From assembly GCA_021844645.1 (NCBI GenBank), contig JAKBTA010000006.1:1-33561 (forward strand): 33,561 bases of DNA, written 5' to 3'. Shown one piece after another: positions 8,576 through 16,537 of the stretch (the stretch's first letter is position 1; every line of letters begins with the position of its first letter). The notes below the pieces were generated by a model. That model did not search any database. It was not told the origin of the DNA and was given only the letters and a program-made list of their open reading frames with translations. The translations under genes and the position numbers were made by a program. Origin of the DNA: Nitrospirota bacterium (GTDB taxonomy: Bacteria > Nitrospirota_A > Leptospirillia > Leptospirillales > Leptospirillaceae).

Positions 8576-9328
8576 TCATCGGGAAGAGTTCCTGGAAAGG
8601 AAGAGGAGATACTCCTGATTACCTTTTTTCCCCTGAACAAGAGAAGGAAAACACCCTTTGACATTCCATCCTGACTCTGAGGCAAAAAGGAAAAATTCGG
8701 AGATCAGACTCCTCTGTAAAAAAGGATCCCGGACAATACCACCTCTCCCGACCAGACGAGGCGGAGCCTCAAACTGGGGTTTGAAAAGGGGGAGAAAAAT
8801 ACCTCCACCTCTCAACAAGTACTCAACGGTCGGAAGGATTTTCCTCAGAGAGATAAACGACAGGTCCGCAACGACACCATCCGCAGGGGAAGATGGCACC
8901 CATGAACCGAGATTGCGGACATTAACACCATCAATACAACGTACTCTTGGATCAGACAGCAGTGAAGATGCCAGTTGCCCCCGTCCGACATCGACAGCAA
9001 AAACGTGATCCGCGCCTTTTCTCAGCAAACAGTCCGTGAATCCACCAGTTGATGCACCGAGATCAACGTAAGAACAGCCCGCAACAGAAATCCCGAAAAA
9101 GTCCAAGGCACCAAGGAGCTTGTCACCACCCCTACCGACAAAAGGGAGAGGAGCCGACTCCAATGGCATTAAAGACAGGTCATCGTACCTTGCTTGATCA
9201 GAAGGTTTCTTTTTAACCACGCCCCTGACGCGAACCCGACCGCTTTCAATCAAACAGGAAGCAGCCACCCGGGTGGTCGCCCAACCCTTCTGGACAACAA
9301 GGGCATCCAGCCGTTTAATGTCTCCCAA
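8576..9328 (-). CDS. tlyA: TlyA family rRNA 2'-O-methyltransferase (S4 + FtsJ-like domains)
   Basis: This 250-residue product begins with an S4 RNA-binding domain (about 5-60), followed by a Rossmann methyltransferase domain. The SAM motif is YVDLGASTGGFTDCLL (about 87-102). The K-D-K-E tetrad typical of FtsJ/TlyA ribose methylases is visible as K70 (GRGGDKLL), D155 (VVADLSF), K183 (LFKPQFE) and the glutamate in GNQEYLLFL. In mycobacteria TlyA methylates 16S and 23S rRNA cytidines, and the target here is inferred. Historic annotation as a hemolysin is likely misleading. The start is TTG, with AGGGG 5 nt upstream. It lies 23 bases after dxs, a neighbour combination also seen in other bacteria. 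Confidence 0.93.
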   Translation of the reverse strand: MGDIKRLDALVVQKGWATTRVAASCLIESGRVRVRGVVKKKPSDQARYDDLSLMPLESAPLPFVGRGGDKLLGALDFFGISVAGCSYVDLGASTGGFTDCLLRKGADHVFAVDVGRGQLASSLLSDPRVRCIDGVNVRNLGSWVPSSPADGVVADLSFISLRKILPTVEYLLRGGGIFLPLFKPQFEAPPRLVGRGGIVRDPFLQRSLISEFFLFASESGWNVKGCFPSLVQGKKGNQEYLLFLSRNSSR

Positions 9329-9351
9329 TGATACCCCTGGCTTTTAGGAAA

Positions 9352-11241
9352 TCAATTTCCTCCGGACATCCATGCCCTGACTTTTTCCAAAATCCTTTCC
9401 GGAGTCAACCCAACATGATCCCTCAAAAACTTGATTCCTCCATGCTCGACATATTCGTCTAGGATTCCAAGACGCAGCAGATTGGTGGAAGACAGCATTC
9501 CATGATCCGAAGCCCACTCAAGAATGGCAGCTCCCACACCACCGATCAGAGATCCTTCTTCGATCGAAACGAGCCTCTTTTTTTGGGCGATCAGCTTTTC
9601 AAGCACCTCTCCATCAAGTGGCTTTGCAAATCGGAGATTGACAACTCCAACGGATCGTCCCTCAAGAGAGAGCTGCCTTGCCACTTCGACCGCCACTGGA
9701 ACCATCTGACCATACGCCAGAAAAGTCACATCTGATCCTTCAGAGAGAACCTCAGCCTTCCCAATGGGAATCTCCCTGAACGACTGGTCAAGAACAACTC
9801 CCTCGCCTTCTCCTCTCGGGTAGCGCACGGCTATTGGCCCCTGATGGTTGAGAGCGGTATACATCATGTGCCGCAATTCATTTTCATCTTTTGGAGACAT
9901 CAGGACCATATTGGGGATATGTCTCAGGTATGCAATGTCAAAGACTCCATGATGGGTTGGTCCATCCTCCCCGACAAGCCCTCCCCTGTCCAGCGCAAAA
10001 AACACAGGAAGATTCTGAAGACATATATCATGGACAAGCTGGTCATAAGCTCTCTGAAGGAAGGTCGAGTAAATCGCCACAACCGGCTTTATGCCCTGTG
10101 CGGCCATTCCGCCAGCCAAAGCAACGGCATGCTGCTCCGCGATTCCCACATCACAGAAACGATCAGGATGGATCTTGGAAAAATCAGACAGCCCTGTCCC
10201 CTCGGGCATTGCAGCCGTTATCGCGAAGAGCCGGGGAAAAGCTTCTGCAAGCTCGATCATTGTCTGAGAAAACACTTTTGTATACGTTGGCTTCGAAGAA
10301 GGCTTTTTTATAAATTCCCCGGTCTTGATATCAAACGGAGTCACTCCGTGAAACTTGACCGGATTGCTTTCTGCCGGAGCATAGCCCTTCCCCTTGACCG
10401 TAATCACATGCAACAAAACCGCGCCTGGGTGGTTTCTCAATTTGGACAGCGTATCGACAAGCAGTGGGAGATCATGTCCATCAATTGGTCCAACATAATG
10501 GAGTCCCATTTCCTCAAACCATATCCCCGGCTGGGAGATCATGCCAACCATGGAGTCATGGGCAGCACGGGCAAACTTTGCAACCTGGGTCCCGATAACC
10601 GGAATCCCCTTCATCGCGTCTTCCGTTTTTTCCCGAAGACCTGACCATTTGGGGTCAGAGGTAATTCTCGCCAGCATCGTGGACAGTGCACCCACATTTT
10701 CGGAAATCGACATTTCGTTATCATTCAGGATAATCAGAAGGTCCTTGTCCCTGTGGCCCGACTGGTTCAACCCTTCCATGGCCATACCGGCCGTCAGGGA
10801 ACCATCCCCCACAACGCAGACCACACGGTAGTCGTCCCCCATCAGATCCCTGGCTTCGGCCATACCCAAGGCAACAGAAACAGCGGTACCTGCATGACCG
10901 GCCGAAAAGGCATCATGCGGACTTTCTTCCCTCTTTGGAAATCCGGCAAGCCCCTGCCACTGGCGAATCGTGGACAACTGTTCAAGACGTCCCGTCAGCA
11001 TCTTGTGGGGGTAGGCCTGGTGTCCGACATCCCAGACAATCCTGTCCTGAGTCGTATCAAAAACGCGATGGAGTGCGATCGTCAGTTCCACAACACCAAG
11101 ACCGCCTCCAAAATGACCTCCGATTTTGGAAATGACCTGAATCATTTCGAGACGTATTTCCTGGGCAAGATCTCCCATTTCTTCCATTGTGAGCTTTTTG
11201 ATATCTTTAGGCTCACGAATTCTTTTAAGGATGTCAGTCAT
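9352..11241 (-). CDS. dxs: 1-deoxy-D-xylulose-5-phosphate synthase
   Basis: Dxs condenses pyruvate and glyceraldehyde 3-phosphate to DXP using thiamine diphosphate, the entry step of the MEP isoprenoid pathway. The 629-residue product shows VGHQAYPHKMLTGR near residue 74, the thiamine site GDGSLTAGMAMEGLNQSG near 146, ALDRGGLVGEDGPTHHGVFD near 420, and a typical C-terminal transketolase domain. The start is the ATG at 11239-11241, which overlaps the ispA stop by one base (TGATG), with AAGGA 4 nt upstream. A TTG immediately before it is the alternative. Direct coupling with ispA puts the first and a later step of isoprenoid synthesis on one message. Confidence 0.98.
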   Translation of the reverse strand: MTDILKRIREPKDIKKLTMEEMGDLAQEIRLEMIQVISKIGGHFGGGLGVVELTIALHRVFDTTQDRIVWDVGHQAYPHKMLTGRLEQLSTIRQWQGLAGFPKREESPHDAFSAGHAGTAVSVALGMAEARDLMGDDYRVVCVVGDGSLTAGMAMEGLNQSGHRDKDLLIILNDNEMSISENVGALSTMLARITSDPKWSGLREKTEDAMKGIPVIGTQVAKFARAAHDSMVGMISQPGIWFEEMGLHYVGPIDGHDLPLLVDTLSKLRNHPGAVLLHVITVKGKGYAPAESNPVKFHGVTPFDIKTGEFIKKPSSKPTYTKVFSQTMIELAEAFPRLFAITAAMPEGTGLSDFSKIHPDRFCDVGIAEQHAVALAGGMAAQGIKPVVAIYSTFLQRAYDQLVHDICLQNLPVFFALDRGGLVGEDGPTHHGVFDIAYLRHIPNMVLMSPKDENELRHMMYTALNHQGPIAVRYPRGEGEGVVLDQSFREIPIGKAEVLSEGSDVTFLAYGQMVPVAVEVARQLSLEGRSVGVVNLRFAKPLDGEVLEKLIAQKKRLVSIEEGSLIGGVGAAILEWASDHGMLSSTNLLRLGILDEYVEHGGIKFLRDHVGLTPERILEKVRAWMSGGN

Positions 11242-12164
11242 CAATTCCTTCTCTCTATAATATATCGTGCAATTCCTCTGAGATGATTGGCTTTTTCACC
11301 TAACCCGGAAACAGCATCAAGAGCTGCTTCAAGCTTCTCTTTTGCCATTTTTTTGGCTCCCTCGATACCCAGGAGTCCAGGATATGTATTTTTCAGGTGG
11401 TCAGTATCTTTCTGGGCTGCCTTTCCAAGCGTGGCAGTATCTCCCTCGACATCCAGGAGATCATCCGCAATCTGAAAAGCAACACCCACGGCCTCACCAT
11501 ATTGATCAAGAGACCGCATTTCGGACTCTCCCCCCTGTCCAAGCAACGCACCAATCCTGACAGAGGAAAGAATCAGTGCTCCCGTCTTGTGCCTGTGCAA
11601 AAACTCCAGGTCATCAAGAGAAATTTTCCGACCTTCACTTTCCATATCCAGCATCTGTCCACCAACCATCCCGGAAAGCCCGGATCCATGGGCAAGCTCC
11701 CGAACAACTGCCAGGCGGACTTTTTCAGGAGAGAGTCCATCATAACGGGGATCGGACAAAATCGTAAAGGCGTAGGTCAAGAGAGCGTCTCCCGCCAGAA
11801 TTGCGGTTGCGTCTCCAAATACAACATGGTTGGTAGGCTTTCCACGTCGCAGATCATCATTGTCCATTGCCGGCAAATCATCATGAATCAAGGAATAGGT
11901 ATGAATCAGCTCAAGCGGAAGAAGAAGAGGGACAAAAGGCTCCGGAGACTGACCTACAGAAGAAAGCGCCGCCATGGCAAGAATTGGACGAATCCGCTTT
12001 CCGCCGGCAAGAAGACTATACCTCATTGACTCGGACAAACGGCCAAAACGACCGGCCCATGGGTCAAGAAACAATAACGACAAGGCAGAGTCAATCAAGG
12101 CCTTGCCATGGTCCAGAAAAGCCTCAATCTCTTTTTCTGCATTATTTTTTACGGACTCAACCAC
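11241..12164 (-). CDS. ispA: Polyprenyl diphosphate synthase, farnesyl type (IspA)
   Basis: IspA joins IPP and DMAPP into short-chain prenyl diphosphate. The first aspartate-rich motif is IHDDLPAMDNDDLRRGKPTNH, with the two-residue insertion (DDx4D) typical of bacterial farnesyl diphosphate synthases. The second motif is FQIADDLLDVEGD, and GGKRIRP binds IPP. I choose the GTG at 12162-12164 (307 aa) because AGGAGAGGG lies about 6 nt upstream and no family similarity exists before it. This GTG overlaps the xseB stop by 8 bases (GTGGTTGA). A geranylgeranyl product cannot be excluded, but the residues before the first motif (HTYSLIHDD) match the farnesyl type. Confidence 0.95.
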   Translation of the reverse strand: MVESVKNNAEKEIEAFLDHGKALIDSALSLLFLDPWAGRFGRLSESMRYSLLAGGKRIRPILAMAALSSVGQSPEPFVPLLLPLELIHTYSLIHDDLPAMDNDDLRRGKPTNHVVFGDATAILAGDALLTYAFTILSDPRYDGLSPEKVRLAVVRELAHGSGLSGMVGGQMLDMESEGRKISLDDLEFLHRHKTGALILSSVRIGALLGQGGESEMRSLDQYGEAVGVAFQIADDLLDVEGDTATLGKAAQKDTDHLKNTYPGLLGIEGAKKMAKEKLEAALDAVSGLGEKANHLRGIARYIIERRN

Positions 12165-12429
12165 CGTTTTCCCTCTCCTCGTTTTTGTTGACCGGCATCT
12201 GATCCTCAAAGGGAACCTCGAGATCTCCCTTCATCAGAAGAGTAATGCGACGTTCCGTATTTTCAAGAACGCCCCGGCAGTCCTTTGACAGTACAACACC
12301 CTCTTCAAAGAGGGCGATCGCTTTTTCCAGAGGAAGACCACCCTCTTCCATCAAGGACACAATTTCCTCAAGTCTGGCCATTTTTTTCTCAAAGGAGTCG
12401 GTTCCATGGGATGGTTTGCGACTAGCCAC
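12157..12429 (-). CDS. xseB: Exodeoxyribonuclease VII small subunit (XseB)
   Basis: XseB is the small helical subunit of exonuclease VII, which degrades single-stranded DNA with XseA. The family core is SFEKKMARLEEIVSLMEEGG, then LPLEKAIALFEEGVVLSKDC (about residues 12-52). I place the start at the GTG at 12427-12429 (90 aa): AGGAGG lies 6 nt upstream, and the start overlaps the xseA stop by 8 bases (GTGGCTAG). The longer frame upstream of this lies inside xseA and has no family similarity. The C-terminal 25 residues are charged and beyond the usual family end. Confidence 0.93.
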   Translation of the reverse strand: MASRKPSHGTDSFEKKMARLEEIVSLMEEGGLPLEKAIALFEEGVVLSKDCRGVLENTERRITLLMKGDLEVPFEDQMPVNKNEERENGG

Positions 12430-13990
12430 CAGAGTCCTCCTCCAAAAGAGATAATTTGTTTGGTAAAACGCAGGGAATACTTGGCTCAGCAGGGTTAATG
12501 ACCGCCACATGCTCGACTCGGAGCGTCAATGAGTAGCCCTCCATTATCGCAGAAAGACTTTCCCCCGTTCTCGGAGGAGAAGACTGGGTGACAAGGTGTC
12601 CATTATTGAGATGAAACAATAGAGAGTACCCCTTTTGAAGAACGCCCATGGGTCCCAATTGGGAAAGACTTCCCTCAAGATGTCCCAGCCGCTCCCGAAG
12701 GCGGGAAGCGGAAAGTGTCATGACACGGGCAAGTCTTTCTTCAAGACTGGAAAGACAGACTGTATGGATGCCCATTCTTGAGTTCATGGATTGGGAAAGG
12801 CGCGATACTGCGCGGGAAAGGATGCGGTGCGTCAGCAACGTTGCCTCAGAAGGGCTCCGGAGGCGAAACGACAACTTCGACAGTTTTTCTGAAAGAAGAT
12901 TTTTCTGACCTGAAACCAGGCTCCGCATGACTTCTGACTGTCGATCAAGTTTTTTCCTGGCAACGAAAAGACTGTCTCCCATTGAAGCCCCCATCCTCCT
13001 TGAGATTCCTTCAAGAGAGCGGGCTCTGACCAGAAGGCTGTCAGGGAATCGATTGAGCTGATCTTCCAGTAATTTTCTTTTGATTTGAATATCCCTAAAA
13101 AGTCTCGTCATTTCCCTTCTGCTCCGAAGATCCAGAACGCTCAACCTGGACAAGGCAGGACGATTGTCAGGAATGACTTTTTCTGCGGCTTCTGACGGCG
13201 TCGCAACACGAAGATCACTCGCAAGATCCGCAATCGTAATATCCGTCTCGTGGCCAACGGCGGACACAATTGGAACAGATGACGACAGGATCCCTCTTGC
13301 AAGGCGTTCGCTGTTAAACGGCCACAGATCCTCGACAGACCCACCGCCTCTGGCCATCACAATGACATCAACCCCGGGAATGGCCTGTGCCGACAGTAAC
13401 GCCGCAACCATCTCCTCGGGAACACCAGCTCCCTGAACACGAACAGGGACAATGACAATTGGAACGGATGGATTCCGTTGCCCGGAGATTCTGATGAAAT
13501 CCCATAGAACCGAACCCGTACGACTGGTTAGCAAAGCAACCTTCCTCGGATAGGAAGGGATCCTCTTTTTTTTGCCGGGAGCAAGAAGCCCCTCCGAATC
13601 GAGCAACTCCTTTACCCGACGAAATTCCAGGTGGAAACGGCCCAGTCCGGAAGCTTCCATGGAGAGAATAACCAGCTGGTAATCGCCGCGAGCCTCATAA
13701 ACAGTCAGTCTGGCACGAACCAAAACCTTCAGTCCATCCTGGGGAAGAATACGGGAGGACTCCATTGCCCCTCTGAAGAAGACAGCTTTTATCTGGGAGA
13801 GATCATCCTTCAAAGTCAGGTAGGCGTGCCCGGACGGTCTGGCAACCTTGACGTTAGACAGTTCCCCCTCCAGGAAAATCGTACCCGGGAAAGCGGACTC
13901 AATCGTTCCCTTGACCGCAAGAGTCAGTTCCGAAACGGTAAAAACATCCTGAATTCCCGTGTTTTTCAAACGGCCTGGATCAATCGCCAT
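12422..13990 (-). CDS. xseA: Exodeoxyribonuclease VII large subunit (XseA)
   Basis: XseA is the catalytic subunit of the single-strand DNA exonuclease VII. The 522-residue product begins with an OB-fold domain (FLEGELSNVKVARPSGHAYLTLKD, about 38-62). The catalytic core follows, with VALLTSRTGSVLWDFI near 155, VDVIVMARGGGSVEDLWPFN near 210 and SAVGHETDITIADLASDLRV near 245. The C-terminal half is long and coiled-coil-like, as in the family. The ATG lies within the end of the ymdB-type gene (11-base overlap). The nearest GGAGG is 12 nt away, so translation is probably coupled. It is somewhat longer than the E. coli protein (about 456 aa), chiefly in the C-terminal region. Confidence 0.97.
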   Translation of the reverse strand: MAIDPGRLKNTGIQDVFTVSELTLAVKGTIESAFPGTIFLEGELSNVKVARPSGHAYLTLKDDLSQIKAVFFRGAMESSRILPQDGLKVLVRARLTVYEARGDYQLVILSMEASGLGRFHLEFRRVKELLDSEGLLAPGKKKRIPSYPRKVALLTSRTGSVLWDFIRISGQRNPSVPIVIVPVRVQGAGVPEEMVAALLSAQAIPGVDVIVMARGGGSVEDLWPFNSERLARGILSSSVPIVSAVGHETDITIADLASDLRVATPSEAAEKVIPDNRPALSRLSVLDLRSRREMTRLFRDIQIKRKLLEDQLNRFPDSLLVRARSLEGISRRMGASMGDSLFVARKKLDRQSEVMRSLVSGQKNLLSEKLSKLSFRLRSPSEATLLTHRILSRAVSRLSQSMNSRMGIHTVCLSSLEERLARVMTLSASRLRERLGHLEGSLSQLGPMGVLQKGYSLLFHLNNGHLVTQSSPPRTGESLSAIMEGYSLTLRVEHVAVINPAEPSIPCVLPNKLSLLEEDSGG

Positions 13991-14819
13991 CTTTTGGAAA
14001 AACCTCCCGGAAAAGCTCGGCTTTTTCTATGGACCATCTGCCCTGCTTAACAGAAACACCCAGCAAAAGAGCACAGAACAACAACTCACCGTCAGCGACC
14101 TTGAAAGGTGCAGGGACATGCGTTCTGTATTTTGACAGAGCCATCTCCGGCTCAACGCCGATAACGGACCAATGCGGGCCGGAAAGGCCGACATCGGTCA
14201 GATACCAGGAACCGCCCGGAAACCGCTCCAGATCATTCGTCTGAACATGGGTATGGGTCCCATAGAGGGCATCCACCCTTCCGTCAAGATGGAACCCCAT
14301 CGCGCGTTTTTCCCCGCTGGCTTCCCCATGAAAATCAACCAGGACCAGATCAGGAAAGAGGCCTTGGGACTTCCATCCGTCCAACACTTCATCTGCCGCA
14401 CTAAAAGGGCAGTCAGAAGGTGCCATGAAAACCCTGCCGATCAGATTGATAACACCTACCCTTAACCCGCTCTCCAGAGTGAAGATCCCTGAACCGGCTC
14501 CGGGGCAAAGTCTTGAAAAATTCAGAGGCCGGAGAACTCGTCCATCTTTTTGCAGCAGATCAACCACACCCTTCTGATCAAAAAGATGGTTTCCAGTCGT
14601 AATGGCCGACACACCCATATCAAAACACTCGGAAACGGTCTTTTCGTTCAACCCCTTGCCACCGGCAAGATTCTCGCCGTTGACAACGGTAAAGACGATG
14701 TTCCTCTCCGATGTAACTTTTTTAAGTCCCAGGGACAACGCACTCCGCCCCGGGCGGCCGAATACATCCCCTACAACGACGATCCAGGAAAGAGGCTCTG
14801 TCGATAAATCAACGGGCAT
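13980..14819 (-). CDS. ymdB: YmdB family (TIGR00282-type) metallophosphoesterase
   Basis: This 279-residue product is a calcineurin-like phosphoesterase. In Bacillus the homologue YmdB hydrolyses cyclic nucleotides and influences biofilm choice, and its gene adjoins rny there too. The metal-ligand motifs are all present in order: VVGDVFGRPGR, VNGEN, TTGNHLFD, VDFHGEASGEK and YGTHTHVQTND, followed by YLTDVGLSG. The ATG overlaps the rny stop by 11 bases and no good ribosome-binding site is seen, so it is probably translated by coupling. The substrate in this organism is inferred only. Confidence 0.92.
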   Translation of the reverse strand: MPVDLSTEPLSWIVVVGDVFGRPGRSALSLGLKKVTSERNIVFTVVNGENLAGGKGLNEKTVSECFDMGVSAITTGNHLFDQKGVVDLLQKDGRVLRPLNFSRLCPGAGSGIFTLESGLRVGVINLIGRVFMAPSDCPFSAADEVLDGWKSQGLFPDLVLVDFHGEASGEKRAMGFHLDGRVDALYGTHTHVQTNDLERFPGGSWYLTDVGLSGPHWSVIGVEPEMALSKYRTHVPAPFKVADGELLFCALLLGVSVKQGRWSIEKAELFREVFPKDGD

Positions 14820-16374
14820 ATTCGACGATCCGGCTCTCCCTGATCACTGTCACTCGGATCTGCCCGGGGTAAGTCAGCTCTGATTCGATCTTCTTTGCGA
14901 TCTCCCTTGATATGGTTGAGAGATCCTCGTCATTGATTTCATCCTGTTTGACAATGATCCGGATTTCCCTGCCTGCCTGTATGGCATATGCTTTTTCCAC
15001 ACCCTTGAATGAATTGGCAATATCCTCAAGCTTCTCAAGACGCTTCAGATAGGCATCCATACTTTCCCGTCTCGCACCAGGGCGCGCTGCGGATATCGCA
15101 TCGGCCGCAGCAACCAGAACAGACTCAAGGCAGGACGGCTCAACATCTCCATGATGGGATGCGATCGCATTGATCACCCCTTCAGATTCACCATATTTTC
15201 TTGCCGCTTCAGCCCCCAGCTGGGGGTGCGTCCCTTCATTTTCATGGGTCAGGGACTTCCCGATATCGTGAAGGAATGCCGCTCTCTTGGCCAGCTTCGC
15301 ATCGATCCCAAGCTCAGAAGCCATCATTGAAGCCAGATTCGCCACCTCCTGTGCATGAAGAAGGTTGTTCTGACCATAGCTTGTCCGGAATTTCAGCTTT
15401 CCGACAAGCTTCAGAATTTCAGGATGGATATCAGAAATCCCAAGAGAGAAAGCCACCCTTTCGGCTTCTTCTTTCAATGTCTGGTCAAGTTCTTTCCGGA
15501 CCTTATCGACAACTTCCTCTATCCTGGAAGGATGAACCCGACCATCGACCAGAAGACGTTCCAGGGCGATCTTGGCGACTTCCCTTCGCAACGGGTCGAA
15601 GCCGGAAATAATAATAGCGTCCGGGGTATCGTCAATGATCAGGTCTACCCCCGTCGCCAGCTGGAATGCCCTGATATTGCGACCTTCACGGCCAATAATT
15701 CGTCCCTTTACATCCTCCGATGCGATGGGAACGACCGATACGCTGACTTCTGCCACATGGTCATTCGCATAACGCTGGATGGCATGGGTCATAATCTCCC
15801 TGCTTTTTCGCTGGGCATTTTCCTTGGCCTCACGCTCAAGCTTCTGGGCCGAACGTGAGACATCCATCCGGATAAGATCCTCAGCTTCCCGCAACAAACG
15901 CTCCCTCGACTCTTCAAGAGAAAGACCGGATATCTCCTCAAGCTTCTTGTGTTCAAGAGAAATCATCTCCTCAAGAGACGACTCTCTCGAAGCGACAAGA
16001 CGCTCCCGGGCCTTGATTCCTTCCAGATCCTTCTCAAGCTTCTGCTTCAGGGAATCGAGGCTTTTCTGAAGCTCCTCCATCGAGGCTTCCCGGAGTTTGA
16101 GCGCCTGATCTCTCGCCAGATCGGTCTGCCTTCTCTGGTTGGCCTCCTCCTCTGACTGAACTTTTGCCTTGAAAGCTAACTCTCTTGCTTCAAGTTCGGC
16201 ACTTCTGATGATCGATTCCTTGCGCCGGAGAGCTTCCGCTTCGATTTCAGAAGCAAGCCGTTTTTTCTCCGCAACAACCCCGTCAACATTCTTTTCGGCA
16301 AGAGAGCGTCCCAAAACAACACCGACCCCCAAGGCGAGGCCGACGCCCAAAAATATCATTACGCCCGTGAGCAT
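14809..16374 (-). CDS. rny: Ribonuclease Y
   Basis: RNase Y is a membrane-anchored endoribonuclease that starts mRNA decay. The 521-residue product has an N-terminal membrane helix (about residues 3-22) and a long charged coiled coil (about 30-205). Next comes a KH RNA-binding domain around KGRIIGREGRNIRAFQLATG, then an HD hydrolase domain with KRAAFLHDIGKSLTHENEG and ASHHGDVEP. GAGG lies 7 nt before the ATG, and a promoter candidate is found about 100 bases upstream. It is the first gene of the 13-kb run that ends with secA. With the rnj gene elsewhere in the window, RNA decay resembles the Bacillus scheme rather than the E. coli RNase E scheme. Confidence 0.97.
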   Translation of the reverse strand: MLTGVMIFLGVGLALGVGVVLGRSLAEKNVDGVVAEKKRLASEIEAEALRRKESIIRSAELEARELAFKAKVQSEEEANQRRQTDLARDQALKLREASMEELQKSLDSLKQKLEKDLEGIKARERLVASRESSLEEMISLEHKKLEEISGLSLEESRERLLREAEDLIRMDVSRSAQKLEREAKENAQRKSREIMTHAIQRYANDHVAEVSVSVVPIASEDVKGRIIGREGRNIRAFQLATGVDLIIDDTPDAIIISGFDPLRREVAKIALERLLVDGRVHPSRIEEVVDKVRKELDQTLKEEAERVAFSLGISDIHPEILKLVGKLKFRTSYGQNNLLHAQEVANLASMMASELGIDAKLAKRAAFLHDIGKSLTHENEGTHPQLGAEAARKYGESEGVINAIASHHGDVEPSCLESVLVAAADAISAARPGARRESMDAYLKRLEKLEDIANSFKGVEKAYAIQAGREIRIIVKQDEINDEDLSTISREIAKKIESELTYPGQIRVTVIRESRIVEYAR

Positions 16375-16471
16375 GAGACCACCTCAGCATTCTTTTTCAA
16401 ATCCGTTTTAAACATCACTTTCCCATATTCAAAAAAAAGATAAATAAAATCAAACAATATTCCAAAGGAGC

Positions 16472-16499
16472 ATTCTATCACATCGAAGGCAAAAGTGAA
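16472..16499 (-). promoter_or_regulatory. Candidate promoter for the rny operon
   Basis: On the minus strand TTCACT (16494-16499, four of six matches to the -35 consensus) is followed by a 16-base spacer and TAGAAT (16472-16477, five of six). The bases TGA before TAGAAT form an extended -10. The surrounding 163-base gap is AT-rich, unlike its neighbours. Transcription would start near 16465, about 90 nt before the rny ATG. Confidence 0.5.
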
Positions 16500-16537
16500 A
16501 CCATTTAAACTATAAAACATTACAAACTATGATTTTT

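Noticed and set aside
9844..10644. A 266-codon plus-strand open frame opposite dxs
   Set aside because: It is antisense to the conserved dxs core. The translation is rich in Cys, His and Arg and has no family pattern.
12430..12510. A longer XseB frame starting inside xseA
   Set aside because: The added residues are an out-of-frame reading of the xseA 3' end. The GTG at 12429 has a far better ribosome-binding site and the expected protein length.
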